DNA of 64,000 nt from Chroogloeocystis siderophila 5.2 s.c.1 (GTDB lineage: Bacteria; Cyanobacteriota; Cyanobacteriia; Cyanobacteriales; Chroococcidiopsidaceae), in NCBI RefSeq assembly GCF_001904655.1, contig NZ_MRCC01000020.1, positions 1-64,000 of the forward strand, written 5' to 3'. Both the position numbers and the translations under genes were made by a program. Below the pieces are notes generated by a model. The model was not told the DNA's origin and did no database searches. It worked only from the letters and a program-made list of their open reading frames with translations. This document shows positions 8,409 to 17,004 of this stretch, piece after piece; position 1 is the stretch's first letter, and the number at the start of each line of letters is the position of its first letter.

Positions 8409-9521
8409 TTAAGCTAAAGGCAAGAAAAAGGAAAAAGTGCTACCCTTACCAAGTTCGCTTTCAACAAAGATTTGACCGCCTTGGAGTTCAACTAAGCGGC
8501 GAGAAATTGCCAAGCCAATGCCTGTTCCACCCGAATGGCGATCGCGTGATCGATCTGCACGCCAGAAGCGTTCAAACACGTGTGGTAAATTTTGTTTGGC
8601 AATGCCAATTCCTGTATCGCTCACCGCAATCCACAGTTTACGCGATTGCGTCCAAGCACGAATCGTAATCGCACCCTGACTTGTGTAGCGAATTGCATTA
8701 CCTAATAAATTAACTAGAACTTGCTCGACGCGATCAATGTCTGCTAACACGGGTGGTAGTTGAGGCGAACAATTGAGGCGCAAAACAGGACCATCTTCTA
8801 AAATCTGGTCGGAAAACTTTTCTACCAAAGCTTCTAACAGCGGGTAAAGATTGACAGGTTGTAAATTGATCGGTAAGTACCCCGCCTCGGCTTTGGAGAG
8901 TTCTTGCAAATCGTTTACCAAGCGTTCTAAACGGCGCGTTTCTCGTGCTAGACGCGTATAAATTTCGGTTGATGGTTCGACTTCGCCATCCGCCAATTCT
9001 TCTAAGTAGCCGCGCACAACGGTCAAGGGCGTCCGCAGTTCGTGCGTCAAGTCGCTGATGAGTTCGCGCCGCCGTTGTTCAACATCTTCCAAACTTGCTG
9101 CCATGCGGTTGAAACTAACACCGAGGCGTTGTAGTTCTGGTATATCACTTGCAGGTAGGCGTGCATCGAGTTGACCAGCTGCAAATTTTTGGGTAATTTG
9201 TTCCATTTCTGTTAGCCGCTGCATAATGCGTTTAGATACCCAGTAGCTGAGTCCGCCTGCTGCGGTCGTACTGACAACAACCGACCAAACTGTACCGCGA
9301 AACCAAGCACTTTCAAATCCGTGAATCAGTTCAGTCCGCGCAAAGCGTAGCCGGTAGCCTGTGCCTTCGAGTTCTTCGAGACGGACGACAAAAAAGCGCG
9401 GCGAAGAGACTTTGCCGATAATTACAAGGCTCATTACCGCCACCATCATCACCAATAAATGGGACAGAAACAAGCGCGATGCGAGTGGTAAGTTTTGCTT
9501 GCGTAAATCTACTTTCGTCAT
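8409..9521 (-). CDS. OmpR-type sensor histidine kinase (BaeS-like)
   Basis: 370 residues. It has a membrane helix at about 16-38, a short periplasmic loop, a second helix at about 78-98, a HAMP domain, then HisKA with the phospho-acceptor in [21 protein letters not shown] (His near 163). HATPase_c follows with the N box [10 protein letters not shown], the G1 box DTGIGI and GTGIGLAIS. The sensing loop is only about 40 residues, so it probably senses membrane or envelope state. The ATG lies five bases after the response-regulator stop, so the two genes are translationally coupled. The signal is unknown. Confidence 0.93.
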   Translation of the reverse strand: MTKVDLRKQNLPLASRLFLSHLLVMMVAVMSLVIIGKVSSPRFFVVRLEELEGTGYRLRFARTELIHGFESAWFRGTVWSVVVSTTAAGGLSYWVSKRIMQRLTEMEQITQKFAAGQLDARLPASDIPELQRLGVSFNRMAASLEDVEQRRRELISDLTHELRTPLTVVRGYLEELADGEVEPSTEIYTRLARETRRLERLVNDLQELSKAEAGYLPINLQPVNLYPLLEALVEKFSDQILEDGPVLRLNCSPQLPPVLADIDRVEQVLVNLLGNAIRYTSQGAITIRAWTQSRKLWIAVSDTGIGIAKQNLPHVFERFWRADRSRDRHSGGTGIGLAISRRLVELQGGQIFVESELGKGSTFSFFLPLA

Positions 9522-9526
9522 GAGTT

Positions 9527-10237
9527 TTATGACGTTGCTGCGTCTTCAAATTTGTAGCCGACACCAACAACAGTTTTAATAAACGTGGGACTGGCAGGAT
9601 CGGGTTCGATTTTTTTTCGCAATCGGGCAACGTGAGTATCGACAACGCGTTCATCGCCGAAAAAGTCGCTACCCCAAAGTTTATCGATTAACTGCGTGCG
9701 GTTCCACACCCGACCAGGATTGCTGACAAAGGTGCTGAGTAAGTTAAATTCCAAGGTTGTCAGGTCTAATTCTTCAGTGCGATCGCTGCTCACTTGACGA
9801 CTGGCAGAACGTTGTTCTACATCTACGATAAAATGTTGTGTGCGATGAATTTGATGTTGTCCGCCTTGGCGCAAACTCCGCCGCAACAACGCCCGCACTC
9901 GTGCCACTAACTCTCTAGGACTAAAAGGCTTGACAAGGTAATCATCCGCACCTGTAGATAAACCAATCACGCGGTCAATTTCCTCACCTCTAGCGGTCAG
10001 CATCAGTATGTAAGGATCTTTAGTGCCAGGTTTTTGGCGAATTCTGGCACATACTTCGAGTCCGTCCAAACCAGGAAGCATCAAGTCGAGGATAATTAGA
10101 TCGGGCTGTAACTCTTGAAATAAGCGCAAAGCCGCGAGTCCATCACGGCAACTTTGACAGGAAAATCCTTCTTTTTCTAGTGCAAGTTGAATCAATCCGG
10201 CAATTTCAGCTTCATCCTCAACAATTAATATATCCAT
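9527..10237 (-). CDS. OmpR/PhoB-family response regulator
   Basis: About 236 residues. The receiver domain starts [15 protein letters not shown]; the phospho-Asp is in [15 protein letters not shown] (near 51), with conserved Thr in MLTARGEE and Lys in [11 protein letters not shown]. The C-terminal winged helix contains [20 protein letters not shown] and [15 protein letters not shown]. The ATG at 10237 gives the standard N-terminus; a TTG at 10246 would add three residues and neither site has a well-spaced ribosome site. It is the first gene of a pair with the histidine kinase just downstream, so it is phosphorylated by that kinase. Targets are unknown. Confidence 0.93.
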   Translation of the reverse strand: MDILIVEDEAEIAGLIQLALEKEGFSCQSCRDGLAALRLFQELQPDLIILDLMLPGLDGLEVCARIRQKPGTKDPYILMLTARGEEIDRVIGLSTGADDYLVKPFSPRELVARVRALLRRSLRQGGQHQIHRTQHFIVDVEQRSASRQVSSDRTEELDLTTLEFNLLSTFVSNPGRVWNRTQLIDKLWGSDFFGDERVVDTHVARLRKKIEPDPASPTFIKTVVGVGYKFEDAATS

Positions 10238-10460
10238 CTCCACCAAGAGTAAGCGACATTAACCAAGTGGTTTTTTATGGTTTATTCTTTCAGCTTAATC
10301 TTTATGACTCCTGATCTACAGTGCTGAATTGATAGTCCTCGTTGCATCCCCCACTTATGAGGGACTTTGAAAAGGTTTAGTTGCCTGCTATCAGAGTTTG
10401 TATTATGTATTCTCCTCTGCTTTGCTGCTGCCTATTTGTATCAACTTCAACTAACCAATA

Positions 10461-11390
10461 TTACCGCTCTAACGCGGCGCGATCCCAGCTAGCTAAATCT
10501 GCCGCTGCTTCGTAAGTACTCTGGAAGAATGCAAGAACTATTGCATCGGGATCGTCTGCTTGCTGTACTGCTGCATAAGGCAGAATAAATTCTTGCAGAT
10601 CTGTGTTGTAGAATCCCTCTTGCGGCTGGATTGGATAATCGCGAAACTTTTCAGGTTCAGGATAGGCGTAAGAGTAAAAAATTGGTTCTGTGACTGTCCC
10701 ACCCCCAAACCAAAAGCCACAGCTACTGACTTCGTGCGAGTATGCCTCGCGCGTCACCCAGTCTACCATGTTGGGAATTCCTCCTGGATGTTCTGGGGCT
10801 ACACGCCCAGAGAAGCGCGTGACAGCCAAGTCGAAACTACCCCAGAAAAAGTGTACGGGGCTAGATTTACCAACGAAGCGCGAGCGAAATATATTCATCA
10901 AGCGATCGGCTTAAATGAGAATTTGCCAAAACTTTTGTACAGCTTGCAGATCGTAAGATGCGTGTTGGCGATCGCGATCGAACGGAATTGGCTCAGCCAC
11001 TTCTTGGGGCATTGTCCAAATGCGCACTTCTATTCCACTTTTGTGCAGAGTATCCATCACCTCTTGATAAAAGTCTGCTACTGTACGCGGCACAAGGGGT
11101 ATTGTTTGGCTAATGCCGTCGCTTGTTTCGATCTGTAGATTGTGCGCCAAAAAGTCGAAGCTTATGACAAAGGTACGCGTGTTATAAGGTATACAGCCAG
11201 TTGTGAGTCCGCGTGGAGTGACATATAAAGTTGAATGCCACCAATGGTTAAGTTTGGGAGCCAACGCTAGCCGAATTTTGCCGATGATTTGAGTCCACAT
11301 ATGTAGCGTTGCATACGTATCTTGCCACGCCACAACGGGTAGGCTTGACCAAGGATTGTCTACAAGCGTGTTAGGCAGCAAATCAGCCAT
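10461..11390 (-). pseudogene. DUF5996 family gene interrupted by one in-frame stop
   Basis: Both halves of a DUF5996 protein are present in one frame. The first runs from ATG 11390 (AGAGGTG six bases upstream) and contains WQDTYATLHMWTQIIGKIR and HWWHSTLYVTPRGL, ending KFWQILI. A TAA at 10911-10913 follows, then the same frame goes on as ADRLMNIFRSRFVGKSSPVH and FFWGSFDLAVTRFSGR to the normal C-terminus DRAALER. Total length of about 310 codons matches the family. Family members usually have a Gln at the stop position, so CAA to TAA is the simplest explanation. The function of DUF5996 is unknown. Readthrough or a sequencing error cannot be excluded. Confidence 0.85.
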
Positions 11391-11627
11391 GATAAACACC
11401 TCTGTGTGAAGAGAGAAGGGATGACAGACAACTGCTTTTTAGATTAAACCAAACTCTAAGGCTTCTCTCGTTATAGCCCTAGTCAATAGAGTTAGGACAT
11501 TGAACACGCTAAGTTGACAGTTGACAAAGTCTTCCCACACACTCTTCACTGTCAACTGATTTCTGACCTCTGACCCCTGCTATAACAGATGTTTCAAATG
11601 GAATCGCTAATAAAGGGACAATTACAC

Positions 11628-12173
11628 TCACGCTTCTTGCCAGTGACTCACGACATCAATTGCGGTACGGAGCCAGTTAATGTATGTTTGTTCTTTTTGC
11701 TTAACCAGTTCTAGGACTAACTGTTGCATCTTTTGATCACGATTTGTCGATGCATCCTCAAAAGGAGGTAACGTGATTTGGTCACAATCAGCAAGTTTTT
11801 TTTGATGCGCTACGAGTTCCTGTTTGAGCAAATGCACAATTGCTTCATTGGATAATTCAGCGCCGAAAAATAATTGAATGAGCAAAGGTTCGCGGATTGT
11901 GGGTAAGGGTTGATGGCATTGCAGCCACTTCCAAAGCTCAGCTTTTCCAATTTCTGTAATACTGTATACTTTGCGATGCGGGCGATCGCACTGTGTTTCA
12001 ATTTTACAAGCGATCCAACCGCTTTCTACTAACTTATCGAGCGTTTTATAAATCTGCGCTTGATCTGCACGCCACAAATGCGCAATGGTTTGATCGAAAC
12101 ATTGATTTTTAAGCTCGTAGCCTGTCATTGCTTCTTTTCGCAGAAAACCTAAAATTGCGTATGCTAGTGACAT
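11628..12173 (-). CDS. PadR-family transcriptional regulator
   Basis: 181 residues: an N-terminal winged helix (MSLAYAILGFLRKEAMTGYE, then QIYKTLDKLVESGWI and RKVYSITEIGKAEL) and a C-terminal helical dimerisation domain, the PadR plus Vir_act_alpha_C layout. PadR proteins are ligand-responsive repressors, often of exporters or phenolic-acid genes. No exporter is adjacent. An 18-bp perfect palindrome lies 72-89 bases upstream of the ATG and is the likely operator for self-repression. The effector is unknown. Confidence 0.9.
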   Translation of the reverse strand: MSLAYAILGFLRKEAMTGYELKNQCFDQTIAHLWRADQAQIYKTLDKLVESGWIACKIETQCDRPHRKVYSITEIGKAELWKWLQCHQPLPTIREPLLIQLFFGAELSNEAIVHLLKQELVAHQKKLADCDQITLPPFEDASTNRDQKMQQLVLELVKQKEQTYINWLRTAIDVVSHWQEA

Positions 12174-12244
12174 GAGGCGGTTTTCCGAATCTTTCAGTTC
12201 GTTTAATAGTAATAATTGTTACCTTTAATATGCAACTATTTTGA

Positions 12245-12262
12245 TATATGATTAATCATATA
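12245..12262. promoter_or_regulatory. 18-bp perfect palindrome, candidate PadR operator
   Basis: TATATGATTAATCATATA is a perfect dyad located upstream of the PadR gene in an AT-rich promoter-like region. PadR proteins bind AT-rich dyads close to their own promoters, so autoregulation is inferred. The rest of the 12174-12558 spacer holds only a possible broken small ORF at 12359-12511. Confidence 0.5.
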
Positions 12263-12358
12263 GATAACCAAAGTAGAAAGCGCGATCGCACTCGTGAGGA
12301 ATTGCGAACTATTGCCAAGATTAGATAGCTTGTAACAGTGGCATAAGATACTTCACCA

Positions 12359-12511
12359 ATGTCCCAAAAAGCGCAGGCTTATTTAGAATAGGCGAAAAGC
12401 GCGTGGGAGATAGGCTATTTATCTTTAGCACGAAATGGCAAATATGTCAGGACACCAACTAACCAACAAGTCAGCCGCTATTGTGCATTTGTAATAAGAA
12501 TTTTCCAGTAA
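12359..12511 (+). pseudogene. Possible remnant small ORF with one in-frame TAG
   Basis: Reading from the ATG at 12359 gives MSQKAQAYLE, a TAG at 12389-12391, then AKSAWEIGYLSLARNGKYV and continues to TAA at 12509. The composition after the stop looks like protein, and the stop is one base change from CAG. There is no recognisable family and no clear ribosome site, so this may be chance. Confidence 0.2.
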
Positions 12512-12559
12512 ACCTAATTTTAGCTATCGAAGACTATCGTAACAGGAGGATGGATTCCA

Positions 12560-12979
12560 TTGACTTCTAATCAACTTTTCCGCAGAATACGGCAACATCA
12601 GTATCTACGCAGTTTACGCAACAAACTACTGCACCTCCACGCTTGTTTACTACAAGCAGAACGCATTAATTATGAACAAAGACGTGGACGCGTATCGAGT
12701 GGAGAGTTACTGCAACTTGTCATTGAACATGAACAATTTGCGTGGCTACATCGCATTTCTGAGCTTATTGTGCATATTGATGAAATGCTTTCAGCAGATG
12801 AACCAATATTGCATGATGATCTCCAAGAATTGATGCGTGATGTCCGCGAATTGCTGATGCCATCAGAACTAGGTAACGCGTTCGAGCGCAAGTATTATCA
12901 TGCACTACAGCAAGAACCAGCTGCCGTACTAGCCCATGCAGAGGTGTCAAAACTTCTAGCATCTGATGTTGAAGCTTAA
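12560..12979 (+). CDS. Hypothetical helical protein, 139 aa
   Basis: I do not recognise this family. The protein is predicted to be all-helical and soluble, rich in Leu, His and Arg in the first half and acidic in the second (HIDEMLSADEPILHDDLQEL). There is no signal peptide or membrane segment. The start is a TTG at 12560 with AGGAGG at 12544-12549, ten bases upstream; the ATG at 12550 is out of frame and closes after six codons. It is followed 170 bases later by the Yfr1-type RNA. Confidence 0.65.
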   Translation: MTSNQLFRRIRQHQYLRSLRNKLLHLHACLLQAERINYEQRRGRVSSGELLQLVIEHEQFAWLHRISELIVHIDEMLSADEPILHDDLQELMRDVRELLMPSELGNAFERKYYHALQQEPAAVLAHAEVSKLLASDVEA

Positions 12980-13151
12980 ATTAATTTCTGCACTGCGAGA
13001 TCGCTCGTGGTGCGTCAAACTTATTCAGTTACCGATTAAGCATTTTGCAGTTGACAGTGATCGCAGTTGTTAACCTCTCGTAATTCTTTTGTCACAGTAT
13101 TGCAATCTTACTGCCACCAACCTGCCATATGCATTTATTATGCTTATCTAT

Positions 13152-13221
13152 AAGTAGACATAAAGTCTGCTCCTCACACCACTAACTGCCTTGCCATGAC
13201 ACAGTGGCAGGGCGTTTTTTT
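13152..13221 (+). ncRNA. yfr1: Yfr1-type cyanobacterial small RNA
   Basis: A short 5' hairpin (AGAC ATAAA GTCT) is followed by the single-stranded block CTCCTCACACC (13170-13180), the ultraconserved core of Yfr1, usually ACUCCUCACACC. Next is a strong terminator hairpin, GCCTTGCCA...TGGCAGGGC at 13188-13213, and a run of seven T. Hairpin, core, terminator and total length of about 70 nt fit Yfr1, an abundant RNA that represses outer-membrane protein mRNAs by base pairing. The first core base differs from the usual A. Exact ends are estimated. Confidence 0.85.
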
Positions 13222-13229
13222 ACTTAACG

Positions 13230-13736
13230 TTACTGCCAACTTGATTCATCATCCCAACCAATCTTTTGTGGTGAAGACACATCAAGGTAAGGCGATCGCA
13301 TTGCTTCTCTACCGAGTACAAATAATCCTGCTACACCGAGACAGACAAACCAGATGTATTGATACCAATAGCGCCGTATTTGTGCGATCGAGTCAAGTTC
13401 AGGATGCAAGGTAGATAGGTAAAGTAGCAACAACGCAGTAGATAGCGCGCCAAACCCAACAAAACTCAAGCCAATTAGAATGCGGACTGGTTGCAATTCG
13501 GTTTCACTAATCGCGTCAAGATCAATTTCTGCTAACTCAGCTAGTGATTCTTCTGCGAGTTTTGATGCTCGTTGCAAACGATATTCTACCGACAACGGCA
13601 CAATAGGCATGAGTAATGCTACAGTGTTGCGACGTAGTAGTGCTTCTGTATCGCGCAATCTTACAAAGGGCTTGTACTGTTGGATAGCTTGATTACGCGC
13701 CTTTTTTTTGGCACGCGTGTCTAATTCCCAATCCAT
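13230..13736 (-). CDS. Hypothetical membrane protein, two transmembrane helices
   Basis: 168 residues of no recognised family. A basic N-terminus (TRAKKKARNQAIQQYKPFVRLR) and an amphipathic stretch lead to an acidic segment, LAEESLAELAEIDLDAISET. Two membrane helices follow, at about 88-108 (ILIGLSFVGFGALSTALLLL) and 128-145 (YIWFVCLGVAGLFVLG), and the tail is short and polar. Both ends are probably cytoplasmic. It converges on Yfr1, whose terminator ends nine bases from this stop. The layout resembles uncharacterised cyanobacterial proteins. Confidence 0.65.
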   Translation of the reverse strand: MDWELDTRAKKKARNQAIQQYKPFVRLRDTEALLRRNTVALLMPIVPLSVEYRLQRASKLAEESLAELAEIDLDAISETELQPVRILIGLSFVGFGALSTALLLLYLSTLHPELDSIAQIRRYWYQYIWFVCLGVAGLFVLGREAMRSPYLDVSSPQKIGWDDESSWQ

Positions 13737-13777
13737 AGACAGTCTCCAAGAATCAATTTAGAGACATTGTATCTAGA

Positions 13778-13812
13778 AGTGAGTAGTGAGTAGTTAGTGG
13801 CTAGTAGTTAGT
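13778..13812. repeat. Five tandem heptamers (AGTGAGT/AGTTAGT)
   Basis: AGTGAGT AGTGAGT AGTTAGT GGCTAGT AGTTAGT in exact 7-base register, between two minus-strand genes. This is an STRR-type cyanobacterial spacer repeat. Confidence 0.75.
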
Positions 13813-13855
13813 GAAAGAGTTTTGTTCGCGTTTGCGTGTCGTAGATATTTATTCC

Positions 13856-14410
13856 TTAAAACACCGTTGCTTGTAATTCAGTTAGACGAGATAACACTTC
13901 TGTACTGTGAATTGCGGGATTGACCTTGACGAAGGTGGCGCGGAGAATACCATTTGGGTCAATGATGAAACTATGTCGTACCGAGAGATTACCCAACCAA
14001 GAACCATAGGCTTTACTGACTTTGCCTGTCGTATCTGCAAGTAGAGGAAATTTTAGACCTTCTGAGTCACAAAACTCGGCATGGGAATCTACAGAATCAG
14101 CGCTGACACCAATAATTTGGGCATTTTGTGCCGTGTATTTTGGTAAATCTTGCTGAAAACGTCGCGCTTCTAAAGTACAACCTGCTGTAAAGTCTTTGGG
14201 GTAAAAGTACAATATTACCCACTTACCGCGCAAATCAGCAAGTGCAATCTCTCCATCTCCCGTGTTGGTTGGTAAAGTAAATTCTGGTGCAGGTTGGTCA
14301 AGTGATGGAAGTTTACCTCCGATTGCGAAGCTTGGTGAGGCAAAAAACAAAGTAGATAACGCAATACACCAGCAGGCAATTGCGCGAAGAAGACGGCGAC
14401 GAGACAGCAT
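13856..14410 (-). CDS. PrxQ/BCP-type peroxiredoxin with Tat signal
   Basis: 184 residues. The N-terminus has a twin-arginine motif, SRRRLLRA, then a hydrophobic stretch ending ASPSFA, so the protein is probably exported to the periplasm or thylakoid lumen. The thioredoxin-fold domain has YFYPKDFTAGCTLEARRF with the peroxidatic Cys in AGCT. The common resolving Cys five residues later is an Arg. Instead a Cys occurs in HAEFCDSEGL, where alpha-3-type PrxQ proteins have theirs. It reduces hydrogen or organic peroxides with thioredoxin as donor. It stands 37 bases downstream of sipA on the same strand. Confidence 0.92.
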   Translation of the reverse strand: MLSRRRLLRAIACWCIALSTLFFASPSFAIGGKLPSLDQPAPEFTLPTNTGDGEIALADLRGKWVILYFYPKDFTAGCTLEARRFQQDLPKYTAQNAQIIGVSADSVDSHAEFCDSEGLKFPLLADTTGKVSKAYGSWLGNLSVRHSFIIDPNGILRATFVKVNPAIHSTEVLSRLTELQATVF

Positions 14411-14447
14411 GGTACAAATAAAAAGCTCAACTTAATATAAGTTTACA

Positions 14448-14762
14448 TTAGGGAATGCCATCTTCATTGCTTTGTAGTTGCGTGTCAACTTGATTTATTG
14501 TTGTTGCTTGCTCTAAATGGCTAGTCGATGGTGACTCCTCTGAACTGCTAGCTGCTTCGATATATTGACTGTCGATCAAAAAAGTGCCTCGCGTAAAGCG
14601 AACGCTCCAATATCCGCCGGGACGGCGATCCATGACAATGCCTTCCTCACCAATTTGAACCACGTCTGGTGGGCGTAACATTGGCATAGGATCAGCTGTC
14701 TTTAAGTAGGGTGGTAGTGCGACGATGCGTACTGTTTCTCCAACGACAAATTCTTTAGACAT
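14448..14762 (-). CDS. sipA: SipA-like regulatory protein (DUF3148)
   Basis: 104 residues. The conserved core is VRIVALPPYLKTADPMPMLR, then PPDVVQIGEEGIVMDRRPGG and YWSVRFTRGTFLIDSQYIE, a small SH3-like barrel. SipA binds the histidine kinase NblS and stimulates its autophosphorylation, in control of high-light and nutrient-stress genes. The acidic, Ser/Thr-rich C-terminal tail after residue 70 is longer than usual. NblS is not encoded here; the neighbour downstream is a lumenal or periplasmic peroxiredoxin, which fits a photo-oxidative stress setting. Confidence 0.85.
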   Translation of the reverse strand: MSKEFVVGETVRIVALPPYLKTADPMPMLRPPDVVQIGEEGIVMDRRPGGYWSVRFTRGTFLIDSQYIEAASSSEESPSTSHLEQATTINQVDTQLQSNEDGIP

Positions 14763-14840
14763 AACTGGGCTTCAGCTACTAGCTATCAGCATGACAGAAT
14801 ATATTCATTTTTGCTGCTGATAGCCAATTACTGATCTCTC

Positions 14841-15836
14841 TTAAGGAACTTGCCAAATTTTTTGGTGATATTGTTCGAGATCAGCGTAAGGATCTACTGT
14901 AGGGTGCGAGTGTTCGTGACTGTGATGATCGTGATGGTGATGGTGATGGTGATGATCGTGGTTATTTAGGGCTGCTAGACGAAACTTGCACATTTCACAG
15001 TTCATCTGCACGTTGCCGAGTTGAGTTTCGATTTCGCGATCGCGCAAAATCGAAAATAACTGTGGATGTAGTCCCATTTCTGGAAGACAGGTAATAGCGA
15101 TCTCTGGATATTGCGCTTGTTGCTGCGCAGCGATATCAAAGATCTTGTTGACGAGTATTCCAGTGAAGAGAAAGTAAGGAAGTACAATAATCCGCTTGGG
15201 GTGGTAAAGTTGCGCACGGCGGAAACCTTCTTCAAGGCGAGGATGGGTAATTCCAATAAAGCAGGTTTCTACGGTTTGATAGCCGCTACCTTCCCAAAGA
15301 ATTCGCGCTAGTTTGTAAACATCGCCGTTAGCATCAGGATCGCTCGAACCGCGACCGACAAATAACAAAACTGTATCAGCGCGACTATACTGCGGAGCGT
15401 CAACTTCAGCAAGACGCGATCGCCATAAATCGATTATTCCTGGTGTAATGCCAAAATGCCGCCCGTAGTGAAATTTCACTTGAGGATGGCGTTGACGCGC
15501 GCGGTCGAGTTCGTTAGTGACATCAAATTTATTATGCCGCGCCGCAAATAACAAAATTGGTAAAGCGGAAAGTTCAGTATATCCTTGAGCAACACACTGA
15601 TCGACGCCTTCTTGAATCGTCGGACCTGTCAGTTCTAAAAAACAAGGTACAACAGGTCTAGAAGTATCTAAGGCTTGATAGGCAGCCGCAAAGTCTAAAA
15701 CGCTTTGTCGCCCTGCTGCATCTCTGGTACCATGACCAATCATCAGTAACGGGCGACGTAATGGTAAAGGGGGTAGATGAATTGTGCTAACTGGGGTGTT
15801 TGACAGGGTGGAATTAAGTGTATTAATCGTAGGCAT
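14841..15836 (-). CDS. CbiX-type sirohydrochlorin chelatase with His-rich tail
   Basis: 331 residues: two tandem CbiX half-domains. The first starts [15 protein letters not shown] and has [19 protein letters not shown]. The second has [20 protein letters not shown] and [19 protein letters not shown]. Active-site His residues lie in GHGTRD and AARHNK. A near-continuous run of His and Asp at about 293-312 probably stores or delivers metal, followed by a short tail. The family inserts cobalt (or iron) into sirohydrochlorin. A cobalamin riboswitch 52 bases upstream argues for cobalt and B12 synthesis. A hairpin (TTCCTG...CAGGAA) between the riboswitch and the ATG may be the expression platform. 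Confidence 0.92.
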   Translation of the reverse strand: MPTINTLNSTLSNTPVSTIHLPPLPLRRPLLMIGHGTRDAAGRQSVLDFAAAYQALDTSRPVVPCFLELTGPTIQEGVDQCVAQGYTELSALPILLFAARHNKFDVTNELDRARQRHPQVKFHYGRHFGITPGIIDLWRSRLAEVDAPQYSRADTVLLFVGRGSSDPDANGDVYKLARILWEGSGYQTVETCFIGITHPRLEEGFRRAQLYHPKRIIVLPYFLFTGILVNKIFDIAAQQQAQYPEIAITCLPEMGLHPQLFSILRDREIETQLGNVQMNCEMCKFRLAALNNHDHHHHHHHHDHHSHEHSHPTVDPYADLEQYHQKIWQVP

Positions 15837-15887
15837 CCTTGTTTCAGTGCTCCGTTCCTGTGCGACGCAGGAAATAGTGTGAGCAAG

Positions 15888-16070
15888 TTACAGTTAGGCA
15901 TTCTGGCTTCAGAGAGTTTTGAGTTTTGAGCGGGTAAAGCATGGCTTACTCTGTCAGTTTTGGGTTGATTTGACCTACCCAAAACTAATAGCCCATGACT
16001 CACAACTTCTTTTACAGCTGCGGCACAGCCTCGGATTTACACCGAAGTTTCCCTATACTGTGACAGATCA
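15888..16070 (-). promoter_or_regulatory. Cobalamin riboswitch
   Basis: On the minus strand the aptamer core reads GGGAAACTTCGGTGTAAATC then CGAGGCTGTGCCGCAGCTGT, matching the classic GGGAA...GGTG..AATCC..GC.G..CCGCAACTGT pattern. The 3' part has GCCAGAATGCCTAACTGTAAC, matching the AGCCAGGAGACCTGCC box. In between are variable stems, including TTTTGGGT...ACCCAAAA. It is positioned to repress the CbiX gene when cobalamin is abundant. Outer limits are approximate. The spacer from 16071 to 16307 shows no gene. Confidence 0.9.
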
Positions 16071-16307
16071 CTTGTGCCTTGTTATCTTAACTGATTCTCC
16101 CCAGTTCAAAAATACTACCGGAGGGGTTGTTCGTCAAAGCGATTAGCTGTTGACTGTTAGCAATTAGCTACTACAAGACCATTTAGAGGCAATTTACGGT
16201 CTTTTGTCCTTCAATTGATCTACAAGGTTAAATCAGAAATGCTGGGCAGCAACAGTTCTTGGTCTCTGATTTATCTTAAGGTTTGGCTAAAAGCTGATTG
16301 CTAGTCG

Positions 16308-16787
16308 CTAATTGTTTGTTTGATTGCGTTGCTGACGCTGTTGTCGCCACTGCTGCATTCTTTGCTCAATTTGCTGGCGTTGTTCGGGGGTAAGAACCGC
16401 TGTGACTCGCTCTTTTGAGGATTGCATAATCTGGCGGATTTGAGTTCTTTGCGCTTCGGATAGATTTAAGCTAGCCGTTGCACCGCGTCGGCGCTGCCCG
16501 TTTTGAGTTGCCGCTTGCCATTGTTGGCGTTGTTCGGGGGTAAGAACGGCTTCGATTTGAGTGCGTGTTTCGTTGCGGATTTGTTCCATTTGAGCTTGTT
16601 GTTCCGCAGAAAGTTCAATACCTGCCATTTTACCCATTCTACCTGCACCAGCACGTTGTCCTACTTGAGGTGCAGCAGGTTGTGCGTTGGCTAAAGGTGC
16701 AAAGACGGTAGAAAGTGCTACTACACCAGCCAACAGCGACATAAATTTGACTTTTTTTGATTGCGACATCATCGTTAACTTCTTCAT
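16308..16787 (-). CDS. Spy/CpxP-like periplasmic LTXXQ protein
   Basis: About 159 residues from the ATG at 16787; an ORF start at 16868 would put 27 unlikely residues before the signal peptide. The signal peptide runs from MKKLTMMSQSKKVKFMSLL to PLANA. The mature protein is a Gln/Arg-rich helical protein with two copies of a repeat, LTPEQRQQWQ and LTPEQRQQIEQ, each preceded by LSAEQQ or LSEAQRTQ. That is the LTXXQ motif of Spy/CpxP periplasmic chaperones. It is transcribed away from a two-component pair 217 bases upstream, which suggests envelope-stress control. Confidence 0.85.
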   Translation of the reverse strand: MKKLTMMSQSKKVKFMSLLAGVVALSTVFAPLANAQPAAPQVGQRAGAGRMGKMAGIELSAEQQAQMEQIRNETRTQIEAVLTPEQRQQWQAATQNGQRRRGATASLNLSEAQRTQIRQIMQSSKERVTAVLTPEQRQQIEQRMQQWRQQRQQRNQTNN

Positions 16788-17004
16788 GTGTGATGTCACC
16801 ATCCTATAAACTTGTCTTCCTGAGTAGCATGAGGAAAAAGTCACGAATTTAACCATGACTAAAGTCATGTATTCACTACTAGGTAAAAGAACAATAAATG
16901 TAAACTGAGGTGATTGGTATTAAGTCAAGAAGTTTTTCCACGCATTTCTAATAGCTGCTTTGATTTTGTTCTATCTCTAAAGTATTCGGACATCTACAAT
17001 AATT

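Noticed and set aside
13778-13812. Short regular repeats considered as a CRISPR array
   Set aside because: The units are 7 bases with no spacers.
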